Below are positions 22,497 to 32,043 of a stretch of 64,000 bases of DNA, one piece after another. The notes under the pieces were generated by a model. That model was not told the DNA's origin and ran no database searches. It saw only the letters and a program-made list of their open reading frames with translations. A program made the position numbers and the translations under genes. Position 1 is the stretch's first letter. Every line of letters starts with the position of its first letter. The DNA is from Leifsonia sp. 466MF (GTDB taxonomy: Bacteria > Actinomycetota > Actinomycetes > Actinomycetales > Microbacteriaceae): NCBI RefSeq assembly GCF_900100265.1, contig NZ_LT629696.1:2852001-2916000 (forward strand), given 5' to 3'.

Positions 22497-23186
22497 TCAG
22501 CGGACCTGCGTTCCGAGCGCTGAGAGCTGCTCGAACGAGCTGCGCAGGCGGTCGGAGAGCGGCTCGACGCCGCCGTGGTCGGCCCAGCAGGACCACGCGT
22601 GCCGCATGCCCGCAAAGGCCACGTAGGTCACCAATCGGGCGCGCTGGTGCAGGGCTTCCTCGTCGGCAGCGAGAGCCGGGTCGTCGTGTGCGAGGCGGCG
22701 CTGGACGACGCCGCTCAGCGCATCCTCGAACTTGTGCATGCTGGCCATGCGCAGCGCGAAGAGCTCCGGGTTGTCCTTGAGGAGGGCCCGACGAAGGGTG
22801 TGCAGGCGGTGGACGCTCTCGGGCGCCTGGGGCGCTTCGGCTTCCCCGTCGACGGTCTCGCCCAGGTCGATCGCGGCGACCAGCAGGGTGCTGATTCCGT
22901 CGAGGATCGGCTGGCTGGGCCCTGCGGAGATGAACTCCTCGATGGTCTCCTCGTCCGGAAGCTCCGGGAGTTCGCCGATGATGGCGGACTCCTTCGAGGG
23001 GAAGTAGTTGAAGAAGGTCCGCGGCGAGACGTTCGCGACGTGACTGATCTCGTCGATCGTGACGCGGTCGAATCCGCGCTCACTGGCGAGCTCGACGGCG
23101 GCGAGCTGGATCGCGCGACGGGTTGCGATGCGCTTCCGCTCGCGGAGTCCGAGCTCGTTCAGCGTGGAATCGGGGGCCACTGACAC
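22497..23186 (-). CDS. TetR-family transcriptional regulator
   Basis: A 229-aa repressor-type protein. The N-terminal TetR DNA-binding domain (about 15-65) includes ERGFDRVTIDEISHVANVSP and RTFFNYFPSKESAI. The C-terminal ligand domain is helical and not assignable to a ligand. Start GTG 23186, with another GTG two codons later as alternative. It is the first host gene to the right of the prophage. Its upstream gap to the peptidase gene's 3' end is short (63 bp), and no transporter target gene lies next to it. Confidence 0.9.
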   Translation of the reverse strand: MSVAPDSTLNELGLRERKRIATRRAIQLAAVELASERGFDRVTIDEISHVANVSPRTFFNYFPSKESAIIGELPELPDEETIEEFISAGPSQPILDGISTLLVAAIDLGETVDGEAEAPQAPESVHRLHTLRRALLKDNPELFALRMASMHKFEDALSGVVQRRLAHDDPALAADEEALHQRARLVTYVAFAGMRHAWSCWADHGGVEPLSDRLRSSFEQLSALGTQVR

Positions 23187-23249
23187 GACGTCGATTATTT
23201 CACTCCCTGCAAAATTGCACCACTCACCCGAACGGCGGATACCGACGGA

Positions 23250-24824
23250 TCAGCAGGTCTTCCCGTCGGTCGGAACGGTGCCGTTGACGAGGTAGTCGTC
23301 CACCGTGTCGTTCACGCAGGAGTTGGACTTGTTGTACGCGGTGTGCCCCTCGCCCTTATAGGTGAGCAGGTGTCCGTTCTGCAGCTCGGAGGCGAGGTTC
23401 TTGGCCCACACGTACGGCGTCGCGGGGTCGTTGGTGGTGCCGACGACGAGGATGGGCGCCGAGCCGTCCGCGGAGATCGGACCGCGCTGCCCGGTCGACT
23501 GGTACGGCCAGTTGGCGCAGCCGATGTCGCCGTAGGCCATGTACGGCCCGATCACGGGGGCCGCCTTGGCCAGCTCCGCCGCCTGCTGGCGCATCAGCGG
23601 GGGATCGGCGTCGTAGGTGTAGTCGAGGCAGTTGATGGCGACGAACGCCTCGGTGGAGTTGTCCGAGTACGTGCCGTCGGCATCGCGGTTGTTGTACGTG
23701 TCCGCCAGCGAGAAGGCGACGGATGCGCTCCCCTTCATGACCGACTCGAACAGCTTGTCGAGGTACGACCAGGCGGTCGCGTCGTACAGCGGCGTGATGA
23801 TCGCCGTCACGAGGGTGTTCGCGCCGAGCTCGCGACCGTCGGAGTTGCGGATCGGGCTCTTCTCGACCGACGCGAGCAGCTGCCCGACCGTGCTCATCGC
23901 GTCGTCCACCGTGCCGGTGAACGGGCAGTCCTTCCGGGTCAGGCAGTCGGTCAGGTAGGCGCGCAGCGCGCTCTCGAACCCCTTGGCCTGCACCTCGGTC
24001 ACGTCGAAGTTCGAGGCGGCGGGATCGAGCGCGCCGTCCAGCACGAGCCTCCCGGTCTTCCCCGGGTACAGCCCCGCGTACACGGCGCCCAGGTAGGTGC
24101 CGTACGAGTAGCCGAGGTAGTTGAGCTTCTTGTCGCCGAGCGTCGCCCGGAGCAGATCGAGGTCGTGCGCGGCGCTGACCGTGTCGACCTTCGGCAGCGG
24201 AGCGCCGGTGTTCTTCTTGCACGCCTCGCCGAAGTCCTTGGCGATGGTGGTGTTCTCGGCGATCCACTGGTCGGAGCCGCGCTCACCGGGGGTGATGCCG
24301 TACAGGTACTGGTCCATCTGCTCGGCGTCGTAGCACTTCACCGCGGTGGACCGGCCGACACCGCGGGGGTCGAAGCCGACGATGTCGAAGTGCTGCTGGA
24401 GGGTGTCGTCGGCGACGAAGTCGACCGAGTCCTTGACGAAGTCGAAGCCGGATGCGCCGGGGCCGCCGGGATTGGTGAGCAGCGACCCCTGCTTGGTCCC
24501 CTTCGCGGGCTGACGGATGAGCGCGAGCTCGACGTCGCCCTTGCCGGGGTGGTCCCAGTCGAGAGGGGCTTTGACGGTCGTGCACTGCTTGCCGCCACTG
24601 CAGTTCGTCCAGTGCAGCACCTGGCTGTAGTACGGCTGCAACTCGGCGGAGACGTCGTCAGGAGCGGGAGTGGACGTCGTCACCGTCTTCGCGGGCAGGA
24701 ACCAGGTCACGCAGCCGCTGAGGGTCAGGGCGACGACGGCGGCGAGCGCGACGGCCGCGGTGCGGGCGGTGCGCCGTCTTGCGGCCTGGTCGCGTACCGG
24801 GGCACGGCCGGGTCGGGTGATCAC
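23250..24824 (-). CDS. Secreted lipoprotein alpha/beta-hydrolase (TAP-like peptidase)
   Basis: A 524-aa exported tripeptidyl aminopeptidase-type protein. GTG 24824 overlaps the holB stop (GTGA). A basic N-terminus, hydrophobic helix and lipobox (LTLSGC) indicate lipid anchoring. The hydrolase fold has oxyanion NPGGPGASG, nucleophile elbow GYSYGTYLG, the Asp region NDPATPY, and catalytic His in GEGHTAY within the C-terminal TAP domain. It would cleave short peptides outside the cell. Co-transcription with the replication genes upstream is suggested by the overlap but is probably incidental. Confidence 0.9.
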   Translation of the reverse strand: MITRPGRAPVRDQAARRRTARTAAVALAAVVALTLSGCVTWFLPAKTVTTSTPAPDDVSAELQPYYSQVLHWTNCSGGKQCTTVKAPLDWDHPGKGDVELALIRQPAKGTKQGSLLTNPGGPGASGFDFVKDSVDFVADDTLQQHFDIVGFDPRGVGRSTAVKCYDAEQMDQYLYGITPGERGSDQWIAENTTIAKDFGEACKKNTGAPLPKVDTVSAAHDLDLLRATLGDKKLNYLGYSYGTYLGAVYAGLYPGKTGRLVLDGALDPAASNFDVTEVQAKGFESALRAYLTDCLTRKDCPFTGTVDDAMSTVGQLLASVEKSPIRNSDGRELGANTLVTAIITPLYDATAWSYLDKLFESVMKGSASVAFSLADTYNNRDADGTYSDNSTEAFVAINCLDYTYDADPPLMRQQAAELAKAAPVIGPYMAYGDIGCANWPYQSTGQRGPISADGSAPILVVGTTNDPATPYVWAKNLASELQNGHLLTYKGEGHTAYNKSNSCVNDTVDDYLVNGTVPTDGKTC

Positions 24825-26011
24825 AGGTCGGTCCCCTTTCGAGCGGTCGTGCCGCGCAGGATGGTGGTCAGCATGGCCTCGAGGGCGAGGGCCGGGGCGA
24901 CGTTGCCGTCGATGCGTTCGCGCGCGGTCGCGACGGCGTCCATCGCGGCGAGCGTAGCGGCCGGAGTCGTGTGGGTGCTGAGAGCATCCAGTTCGGCGCG
25001 CAGCTCGCGGTTCACCAGTTCGCTGTCGCTGCCGAGCTGGATCATCATCACGTCGCGGTACAGCGAGAGCAGGTCGACGAGGATGCGGTCGATGCCGTCG
25101 CGGAGGCTGCGGGTCGCTCGGCGCTTCTGGTCCTCTTCGAGCTGGCGCAGCTGGCCGCGGAGCGCCGGCGGGATCGTGCCGCCCGGCTCGATCCCGAGCG
25201 AGCGCAGGGCGTGCTCGCGCTCCTCCGCATCGCGCTCCTCCGTGATCGCCTTCGCGTCGGCGCCGGCGATCTCCAGCAGGGTCGCCGCCGCGAGCACGGC
25301 GTCGGAGACCGAGCGGATTCCGAGGGCCAGCTCGAGCGTCTGCTGGCGCCGGCGGCGGGCCTCCTCGTGGGTGGCGAGGCGATGCGCCATGCCGATGTGG
25401 CTCTGCGCGTGGCGGGCAGCGCGCTCGGCGGTCTCCGCATCCACCCCGTCCCGCCGCTGGATGAGGCGGGCGACATCGTCGACGCTGGGCACCCGCAGCC
25501 GCACGGTGCGGACGCGGGAGCGGATGGTCGGGAGAAGGTCGGCGTCGCTCGGCGCGCAGAGGATCCAGACGGTCCGCTCCGGCGGCTCCTCGAGCGCCTT
25601 CAGCAGGACGTTGGAGGTGCGTTCGGTCATCCGGTCGGCGTCTTCGATCACCATCACGCGGTACCGGCCGACCGACGGGGCGAACTGCGAGCTGGCGACG
25701 AGGGCGCGGACCTCGTCGATGGAGATGATGACGCGCTCGGTGCTCAGGACGGCGAGGTCGGGGTGGGTGCGGGCGTCGACCTGACGGCGCGTGGCGAGGT
25801 CGCCTTCGGGCGTGCCGGGGCTGAGCAGCGCTGTCGCGAAGGCGTATGCGAGGTTCGATCGGCCGGAGCCGGGCGGGCCGGTGATGAGCCAGGAGTGCGT
25901 CATCCCGCGGCCGGGAGCACCGGCTCCGTTGCCTGCGGCGGAGCCGATCGCGGCAGCGCGGACGACCTCGATCGCCTCGTCCTGCCCCGTGAGCTCGTCC
26001 CACACCGTCAT
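24821..26011 (-). CDS. holB: DNA polymerase III subunit delta prime
   Basis: A 396-aa clamp-loader ATPase. The start MTVWDELTGQDEAIEVVRAA (ATG 26011) is typical. The Walker A-like GPPGSGRSN has Arg in place of Lys, as is usual for delta prime, which does not hydrolyse ATP. Walker B-like VMVIEDADRMT and sensor region NVLLKALEEPPERT follow. It acts with DnaX and delta to load the beta clamp. It lies downstream of tmk, the standard actinobacterial tmk-holB order. Confidence 0.93.
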   Translation of the reverse strand: MTVWDELTGQDEAIEVVRAAAIGSAAGNGAGAPGRGMTHSWLITGPPGSGRSNLAYAFATALLSPGTPEGDLATRRQVDARTHPDLAVLSTERVIISIDEVRALVASSQFAPSVGRYRVMVIEDADRMTERTSNVLLKALEEPPERTVWILCAPSDADLLPTIRSRVRTVRLRVPSVDDVARLIQRRDGVDAETAERAARHAQSHIGMAHRLATHEEARRRRQQTLELALGIRSVSDAVLAAATLLEIAGADAKAITEERDAEEREHALRSLGIEPGGTIPPALRGQLRQLEEDQKRRATRSLRDGIDRILVDLLSLYRDVMMIQLGSDSELVNRELRAELDALSTHTTPAATLAAMDAVATARERIDGNVAPALALEAMLTTILRGTTARKGTDL

Positions 26012-26068
26012 GGTGTCCAGGCTAGCTGGCACGACGGACACGCTTGCTCGGTCTCCGCACGACGGTCC

Positions 26069-26689
26069 TCAGACGCGCAGGGCGAGGCGGTCGCGGATCT
26101 CCGCGGCGATCTCCTCGACGGGCCGGCTCGCATCCACGACCAGGAAGCGCTCGGGCTCCTGCTCGGCCAGCGCGAGGTAGCCGGCGCGGACGCGGGCGTG
26201 GAAGTCCGAGCGTTCCGCCTCCAGGCGGTCGTAACGGGTGCGCGCGGAGTCGAGGCGGGTGCGGGCAGTGTCCTCGTCGAGGTCGAGGAGGATGGTGAGG
26301 TCCGGGAGCAGCCCCTCGGCCGCCCACAGGGAGAGGTCGCGGATCTGCTGGGCGTCGAGGACGCGCCCGGCGCCCTGGTAGGCGACGGACGAGTCGATGT
26401 AGCGGTCCTGGACAACGATGTCGCCGCGGGACAGGGCCGGACGGACCACCGTGGCGATGTGGTGCGCCCGGTCGGCTGCGTAGAGGAGTGCCTCGGCGCG
26501 CGGCGCGATGTCTCCGCGGTGGTGGAGGACGATCTCGCGGATCTCGACGCCCGCGTCCGTACCGCCCGGCTCGCGGGTGCGCACGACGGTGCGGCCGCGC
26601 CCGGTGAGCCACTCCTCCAAGAGCGCCGCCTGCGTGGACTTTCCGACCCCGTCGCCGCCCTCGAGCGTGATGAAGAGGCCCTCGCTCAC
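26069..26689 (-). CDS. tmk: Thymidylate kinase
   Basis: A 206-aa dTMP kinase that makes dTDP for DNA synthesis. P-loop EGGDGVGKST (10-19), the DR(Y/H) motif QDRYIDSSVAYQGAG, and the LID region with arginines (TRYDRLEAERSDFHARVRAG) are present. GTG 26689 overlaps the topA stop (GTGA), so translation is coupled to topA. A 57-bp gap leads to holB. Confidence 0.95.
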   Translation of the reverse strand: MSEGLFITLEGGDGVGKSTQAALLEEWLTGRGRTVVRTREPGGTDAGVEIREIVLHHRGDIAPRAEALLYAADRAHHIATVVRPALSRGDIVVQDRYIDSSVAYQGAGRVLDAQQIRDLSLWAAEGLLPDLTILLDLDEDTARTRLDSARTRYDRLEAERSDFHARVRAGYLALAEQEPERFLVVDASRPVEEIAAEIRDRLALRV

Positions 26690-29466
26690 TCGGCGGACTT
26701 CTTCGCCGCGGCGGTCGTGGACTTCTTGGCCGCCGGCTTCTTGGCGGCGGGCTTCTTGGCCGTCGTCGTCTTGGCCGCCGTCGTCTTGGCTGCAGCGGTC
26801 TTCCGCGCCGGCTTCTTGGCCGGTCCCTTCGCTCGCTTGTCGGCGAGCAGCTGGACCGCGCGGTCGAAGTCGACCTCGTCCACGGTCTCGCCGCGCGGGA
26901 TCGTGGCGTTGGTCTCACCGTCGGTGACGTACGGGCCGAAGCGGCCGTCCTTCACGCGGATCGGCTTGCCGCTGACCGGATCGGCGTCGAACTCCTTGAG
27001 GGCGCTCGACGCCCGGCGGTTGCCGTACTTCGGCTGGGCGAACAGCTCCAGCGCGCCCGGCAGGTCGATGTCGAAGATGTCGTCCTCGCTCGGGAGCGAC
27101 CGGGTGTCGGCACCCTTCTTGAGGTACGGGCCGTAGCGGCCGTTCTGCGCCTGGATCTCTTCCCCGCTCTCCGGGTCGGCTCCCACGACGCGCGGGAGGT
27201 CGAGCAGTTTGAGCGCGGTGTCGAGGTCGAGGGTCGCCAGATCCATCGACTTGAAGAGGGATGCCGTGCGCGGCTTGGCGGCGGCGGCCTTCTTGGTCTT
27301 CGCCGGCTCCTTCACCTCGCCCGTCTTGGGATCGGCTGCCGCTTCGTCCTCGGGGTCGGCTTCGGTGACGTACGGTCCGAAGCGTCCGTCCTTGGCGAGG
27401 ACGAGCTTGCCGTTCTCGGGGTTCGTCCCGAGCACGCGGTCGGTCTGGACAGGCGCCTCGATCAGCTCGTGCGCCTTGGCGGGCGTGAGCTCGTCGGGGG
27501 CGAGCTCCGGCGGGATGTTGACGCGGCGCGGCTGGGCGTCGGGGCCAGCATCGGGCTCGGACACCTCGAGGTAGGGGCCGTACTTGCCGATGCGGAGCGT
27601 CACTCCGTCGTCGATGGCGATGGAGTTGATGCTGCGGGCGTCGATGTCGCCAAGGTTGTCGATGACCCGTCGGAGGCCCTTGTGCTTGTCGCTGCCGAAG
27701 TAGAAGCTGTTCAGCCAGTCGATGCGCTCGGCCTCGCCATCGGCGATGCGGTCGAGGTCATCCTCCATCTCGGCGGTGAAGTCGTACTGCACCAGGTCGC
27801 CGAAGTAGTCCTCGAGCAGCCGGACGACCGAGAAGGCGACCCAGCTGGGGACGAGGGACTGGCCGCGCTGGGTCACGTATCCGCGGTCGATGATGGTGGA
27901 GATGATGCTCGCGAAGGTGGAGGGGCGCCCGATCCCGAGCTCTTCGAGCGTCTTGACGAGGCTCGCCTCCGTGTAGCGCGGCGGCGGGGTGGTCTCGTGG
28001 CCGTCGGCGGCGATGTCGCGGACGGTCAGGGCCTGCTTCTCGGTGAGCGGCGGAAGCTTGGCCTCGGCCGAGTCGCTGCTGTTGCGCTCCTCGTCCCGGC
28101 TCTCCTCGTAGGCGTTCAGGAAGCCTCGGAACGTGATCACGGTGCCGCTGGCCGTGAACTCGGCCACGGTGCCGTCGAGCGGTCCTTCCGAGACGCGCGC
28201 CTCGACGGTGACGGATGCCGTCTGGCCCTTCGCGTCGGCCATCTGGGAGGCGACGGTCCGCTTCCAGATCAGCTCGTACAGGCGCAGCTCGGGTCCGCGC
28301 AGCGAGCGCTCCAGCTCGGCAGGGGTGCGGAAGGTCTCGCCCGACGGACGGATCGCCTCGTGCGCCTCCTGCGCGTTCTTGCTCTTGGATGCGTAGGTGC
28401 GCGGCTTGTCGGGGACCGTCTCCGGGCCGTACAGCTTCGCCGCCTGCGTCCGCGCAGCGTTCGTCGCCTGCTGCGACAGCGACGCGGAGTCGGTGCGCAT
28501 ATAGGTGATGTACCCGTTCTCGTAGAGAGTCTGCGCGACACTCATCGTCTGCCGCGCGGAGAAGCGGAGCTTGCGCGCCGCCTCCTGCTGGAGGGTCGAG
28601 GTGGTGAACGGCGCGGCGGGACGCCGCGAGTAGGGCTTGGAGTCGACCTTGGAGACGGCGACGGCCGTGCTCGGCTGACGGATCGCCGCCGCGAGCGTGG
28701 TCGCGGAGGGCTCGTCGAGCGTCCGGGCTTTCGTGGTGAGGCGGCCGTGGTCGTCGAAATCGCGGCCGGTGGCGACGCGGTCGCCGTCGATCCGGGCGAG
28801 GCGTGCCTCGAAGGCGTTCGCGTCTTCCGGAGCCAGCTGTGCGGTCAGTCCCCAGTACGAGGCCGGGACGAACGCCAGGCGCTCGCGCTCGCGGTCGACC
28901 ACGAGCCGGGTGGCCGCGGACTGGACGCGACCGGCCGAGAGGCCCGGTCCGACCTTGCGCCAGAGGACGGGAGACACCTCGTAGCCGTAGAGCCGGTCGA
29001 GGATGCGGCGGGTCTCCTGAGCGTCGACCAGAGCCGTGTCGATCTCGCGGGTGTTGTCGCGAGCCTTCTCGATGGCCTCGCGGGTGATCTCGTGGAAGAC
29101 CATCCGCTTGACGGGCACCTTGGGCTTCAGCACCTCGACGAGGTGCCAGGCGATGGCCTCTCCTTCGCGGTCCTCATCCGTTGCGAGGAGGAGTTCGTCG
29201 GCGTTCTTGAGAGCACGCTTGAGGTCGGCGACCGTCTTCTTCTTCTGGTCGGACACCACGTAGTAGGGCTCGAACTCGTTCTCGACGTCGACGGAGAACT
29301 TGCCCAGCGACCCCTTCTTGAGCTCGGGCGGCAGGTTCTTCGGCTCGATGAGGTCGCGGATGTGCCCGACCGAGGCCATGACCTCGTAGCCGTCGCCGAG
29401 ATACTGGGCGATCGACTTCACCTTGTTCGGAGACTCGACGATGACGAGCTTCTTCGTGTCAGGCAC
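26686..29466 (-). CDS. topA: DNA topoisomerase I
   Basis: A 926-aa type IA topoisomerase that relaxes negative supercoils. The N-terminal TOPRIM domain (KKLVIVESPNKVKSIAQYLG; TDEDREGEAIAWH) and catalytic Tyr at about 322 (GYITYMRTDS) are visible. The C-terminus carries four topo-C repeats (each with GRFGPYV or RYGPYL) in place of zinc fingers, then a Lys/Ala-rich tail (AKKPAAKKPAAKKSTTAAAK) typical of actinobacteria, which aids processive DNA binding. GTG 29466 was chosen for the adjacent AGAGGAG site; an upstream ATG at 29490 lacks one. Confidence 0.96.
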   Translation of the reverse strand: MPDTKKLVIVESPNKVKSIAQYLGDGYEVMASVGHIRDLIEPKNLPPELKKGSLGKFSVDVENEFEPYYVVSDQKKKTVADLKRALKNADELLLATDEDREGEAIAWHLVEVLKPKVPVKRMVFHEITREAIEKARDNTREIDTALVDAQETRRILDRLYGYEVSPVLWRKVGPGLSAGRVQSAATRLVVDRERERLAFVPASYWGLTAQLAPEDANAFEARLARIDGDRVATGRDFDDHGRLTTKARTLDEPSATTLAAAIRQPSTAVAVSKVDSKPYSRRPAAPFTTSTLQQEAARKLRFSARQTMSVAQTLYENGYITYMRTDSASLSQQATNAARTQAAKLYGPETVPDKPRTYASKSKNAQEAHEAIRPSGETFRTPAELERSLRGPELRLYELIWKRTVASQMADAKGQTASVTVEARVSEGPLDGTVAEFTASGTVITFRGFLNAYEESRDEERNSSDSAEAKLPPLTEKQALTVRDIAADGHETTPPPRYTEASLVKTLEELGIGRPSTFASIISTIIDRGYVTQRGQSLVPSWVAFSVVRLLEDYFGDLVQYDFTAEMEDDLDRIADGEAERIDWLNSFYFGSDKHKGLRRVIDNLGDIDARSINSIAIDDGVTLRIGKYGPYLEVSEPDAGPDAQPRRVNIPPELAPDELTPAKAHELIEAPVQTDRVLGTNPENGKLVLAKDGRFGPYVTEADPEDEAAADPKTGEVKEPAKTKKAAAAKPRTASLFKSMDLATLDLDTALKLLDLPRVVGADPESGEEIQAQNGRYGPYLKKGADTRSLPSEDDIFDIDLPGALELFAQPKYGNRRASSALKEFDADPVSGKPIRVKDGRFGPYVTDGETNATIPRGETVDEVDFDRAVQLLADKRAKGPAKKPARKTAAAKTTAAKTTTAKKPAAKKPAAKKSTTAAAKKSAE

Positions 29467-29762
29467 CTGACTCCTCTTATATATGCACACACTGTGTCGC
29501 CACAGCTCACGGTTGTCGTCACGACTGGACCGGCGTGGCGCGCTCCCCCTGAAGGCGCCGATCCATTGTTGGGATGGTCCGTGCGGCCGACAGGCAAACC
29601 ATACACACCTTCGCCGCTTGTCCGCCTAATCGAGTGTTCGGCGTTCGCCGTCGGCGCAGCCCCAGGCGGACGCCGTCCCGGCGGCCGGACCGACGGACGG
29701 CCCCAGGGACGGAGCACCCGCCGACCCTATGCCGACGATCCCGTCGGGAGGACAATACGTGT

Positions 29763-30008
29763 ATGGCAACGACGATGATGTACACCGCCAAACTGATCGA
29801 CGGACCCCTGGAGGGCAAGACGATCTCGACCGGTTTCCTCGACTCCGGCGACGCCCGCCCTCGCCTGGAGATCTCGGCACCCCTTGGCTCCAAGCACTAC
29901 CTCTATGTGAGAGCGTCGGGGGCCGAGCTCGAATACGCGTCCGACGACGGCCGCGGGCAGCGCCCCACCGCCGTCTCATACCGCTACCTCGAGACCGTCT
30001 TCGACTGA
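29763..30008 (+). CDS. Small orphan protein (81 aa)
   Basis: An 81-residue protein starting at ATG 29763 with a ribosome site (GGGAGG, about 12 nt upstream). The sequence looks like a compact beta-rich single domain (YTAKLIDGPLEGKTISTGFL; LYVRASGAELEYASDDGRGQ; SYRYLETVFD). No family is recognised. It stands alone, divergent from topA and convergent with the tad operon. The 296 bp before it hold the topA and orphan promoters but no other supported gene. Confidence 0.65.
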   Translation: MATTMMYTAKLIDGPLEGKTISTGFLDSGDARPRLEISAPLGSKHYLYVRASGAELEYASDDGRGQRPTAVSYRYLETVFD

Positions 30009-30051
30009 TCGGAACCCGTCGGCGTCGCGCGGACACTTCCGGCTTCGGAAC

Positions 30052-30441
30052 CTACCCGCCGGGCGGTCCGGCACGCGCCGATGCCGTCGAGGCGAAGGCG
30101 AGGTACGGCGTGGATGTGGTCACGGTGACCACCGTCCCGTTCTGATGGCAGTCGGTCATCCCCGCTCCGTTCAACTGGGCGATGCTCTGGGCCACGTCGC
30201 AGGGCACCCCTCCCGCACGGCCGCTCGCCACGTCGGCGCCGGCCAGCGCCGCCAGGTCGGCCGCCATGGCTGCGCGCGCGTGCGCCGCTCCGGCTCCGAC
30301 CACCGCGACTCCGCCCGTCGCCACCGTGACGATCGCGCACACCGCTGCGAGCGCGAGAACCGATCCGCTCCCCCGGTCCGAATGCAGTGCAGCTACGACC
30401 ACCGACCGGCAACCGGGCGTCTCGGACACCCTCCCTTTCAT
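30052..30441 (-). CDS. TadE-like secreted/pilus minor protein (Rv3654c-like)
   Basis: A 129-aa protein with an N-terminal hydrophobic helix (GSGSVLALAAVCAIVTVATG) containing the pilin-like G-S-x-(L/V) start, followed by AADLAALAGAD and two cysteines (CDVAQ; TDCHQ). This matches the 'helicase/secretion neighbourhood TadE-like' proteins at the end of actinobacterial tad clusters. ATG 30441 overlaps the upstream stop (ATGA). It is likely exported and assembled with the Flp-type pilin. Confidence 0.75.
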   Translation of the reverse strand: MKGRVSETPGCRSVVVAALHSDRGSGSVLALAAVCAIVTVATGGVAVVGAGAAHARAAMAADLAALAGADVASGRAGGVPCDVAQSIAQLNGAGMTDCHQNGTVVTVTTSTPYLAFASTASARAGPPGG

Positions 30442-30791
30442 CCCGCCTCCGCCTCGTCCAGGGCGCACGCCCTCGCGCTGAGCAGGACGCCGAGACGGCT
30501 GAGAACCGTGTCGCCTGCCGCCGTCAGTCGAACACATACGGTCCGCCTCTCCCTCTCGACCATCGCTGTCGCTCCAGCCGGGATCGAACCACCCGGGTCG
30601 TCTCCCCTGCCCTCCAACCGCGCTGCCGCGGCTGCCCCGGCCGCGAGCGATCCGTACTGAACCGCTCCATGGAGAGCGCCGATGCAGAGCGCGAGACACG
30701 CGAGCACCGCCGGGAGTGCGACCGCGAACTCGGCCGTCACGCTGCCCCGCTCGTCGCGGAGGTCTCGGACGGACGCCACGCGGACCGTCAT
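30438..30791 (-). CDS. TadE-family minor pilin
   Basis: A 117-aa TadE-like protein. A basic N-terminus (RDLRDER) precedes GSVTAEFAVALPAVLACLAL, the class III signal and hydrophobic helix with the conserved Glu at +5 that guides pilin assembly. The remaining extracellular part is small. It overlaps both neighbours by 4 nt (ATGA), indicating one operon with tadA and the F-type membrane protein. Confidence 0.8.
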   Translation of the reverse strand: MTVRVASVRDLRDERGSVTAEFAVALPAVLACLALCIGALHGAVQYGSLAAGAAAAARLEGRGDDPGGSIPAGATAMVERERRTVCVRLTAAGDTVLSRLGVLLSARACALDEAEAG

Positions 30792-31072
30792 CCGCCCGAC
30801 AGCGCACGATGCACCAGGTCGGAGAGGATTCCTTTCACTTCATCGCCCTTCAACAGGGCGACGAGGAGCCCGGCGAACCCGACAGCGGCCAGGATCGTGA
30901 TGGCGTATTCGGCGGTCGCCGCGCCCCGGTCGTCGGCGAGTCGTCGCCGGAACCGTCGGCCGAATCGTCGGCCGAATCGTCGCCCGAGTCGCCGCAGTGG
31001 GGATCGCCCGTCGGCGCCGAGGGAACGCGGAACGCCCTCGCCAGTTCGTTCTTCGATCGTCATGTGCTTCAT
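30788..31072 (-). CDS. Flp-type major pilin candidate (DUF4244)
   Basis: A 94-aa pilin-like protein. The cytoplasmic leader is strongly basic with tandem RRLGRRFGRRFGRRF repeats (12-bp DNA repeats at 30954-30977). Then comes DRGAATAEYAITILAAVGFA, the DUF4244/Flp signature with Glu at +5 and hydrophobic helix, and a short C-terminus. It probably forms the pilus or a secretion pseudopilus after prepilin cleavage; no prepilin peptidase gene is nearby. ATG 31072 was chosen; ATG 31063 is possible. Confidence 0.78.
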   Translation of the reverse strand: MKHMTIEERTGEGVPRSLGADGRSPLRRLGRRFGRRFGRRFRRRLADDRGAATAEYAITILAAVGFAGLLVALLKGDEVKGILSDLVHRALSGG

Positions 31073-31131
31073 GACTCCATCCTTCGGTTCGGGGCCGCCT
31101 GGCGGATGCGGGACGGCCGATCTGTGGACAG

Positions 31132-32043
31132 TCATCGCAGACCCGCCGTTGTGGACGACAACAGGGACAGCACCAGCGGCGCCACGGCCAGCAACAGGAA
31201 GCTGGGGAGGACACAGGCGCCCAAGGGCACCATCAGCCGGACGCCGAGCGTCGTTGCGCGTCGACGACCCTCGGCCCTGGCCATTCGGCGCTGCTGGCGC
31301 GCGGCGGCGGTCAGCAGCTCGCCGGCGGGTGCCCCGGCCGCGGAGGCCAGCCGGAGTACTCGTGCTGCACCTCGCTCATCCAGCGAGCCAAGCCCGGATT
31401 CCTCCGCGGCCTCCCTCACGATCTCCCGCGCCGCGCCGATCGACACGCCACCGGCCAATCCGACGGCGATGAGCTCCTCGGCAAGCCCCTGCGGCAGCGG
31501 GCGTGCGACCGCGCGTGTGACCAGTGCACGCATCCACCACCGGCCGGCCAGCATGAGCAGAACGCCAGCACCGACGGATGTCGTGCCGGGTACCGACCCC
31601 AGCGCGCCCGCGAGGTCCGCTCCGAGCGCTCCAGCCAGTACCGCCCCGACCGCCGGCAACCACGAGACGAGCCGCGCCGTCGCGCGGGGACCGCTCAGGG
31701 CGACGTCCACCTCCCGTTCCGTCTCCGCCGCGTCTCTCAGCGTCTCCGCCATCGCGCGCAACGTGTGGCCCAGCGGCGCGCCCGTCCGTTCGGCGACCCG
31801 CCAGGCCACCGCGAGCATGCGGACATCGTCGGTGTCTGCCGCCTGCGCGAGAGCGGACGCGCACGACGGCTGATGCCTGAGGGCGTTCGCGACCCGATCC
31901 GCCAGAGGATGCGCTCCGTACCCGGCGGCGGCCTCCCAGGCGGACCGCGGGGGCAGTCCCGCATCGAGCAGCACGGCGAGCGACTCGGCGAGTGCGGCGA
32001 CCGCATCCGGCTGGGCTCCGGCCGGTGCGCGCGCTCGTCTCAC
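31132..32043 (-). CDS. Type II secretion F-family membrane protein (TadB/TadC-like)
   Basis: A 303-aa inner-membrane platform protein for pilus assembly. An N-terminal helical cytoplasmic region (LAESLAVLLDAGLPPRSAWE, typical T2SS-F) leads to hydrophobic segments at about 137-180 (LVSWLPAVGAVLAGAL...) and near the C-terminus (LMVPLGACVLPSFLLLAVAP). GTG 32043 overlaps the tadA stop (GTGA). Tad systems normally have two such proteins (TadB and TadC); only one is found here, so this is a reduced version or the partner lies elsewhere. Confidence 0.8.
   Translation of the reverse strand: MRRARAPAGAQPDAVAALAESLAVLLDAGLPPRSAWEAAAGYGAHPLADRVANALRHQPSCASALAQAADTDDVRMLAVAWRVAERTGAPLGHTLRAMAETLRDAAETEREVDVALSGPRATARLVSWLPAVGAVLAGALGADLAGALGSVPGTTSVGAGVLLMLAGRWWMRALVTRAVARPLPQGLAEELIAVGLAGGVSIGAAREIVREAAEESGLGSLDERGAARVLRLASAAGAPAGELLTAAARQQRRMARAEGRRRATTLGVRLMVPLGACVLPSFLLLAVAPLVLSLLSSTTAGLR

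Noticed and set aside
24825..26003. A 917-aa protein extending the TAP-like peptidase upstream
   Set aside because: The extra N-terminal part is Arg/Pro-rich shadow of holB; a GTG with a normal lipoprotein signal lies at 24824.
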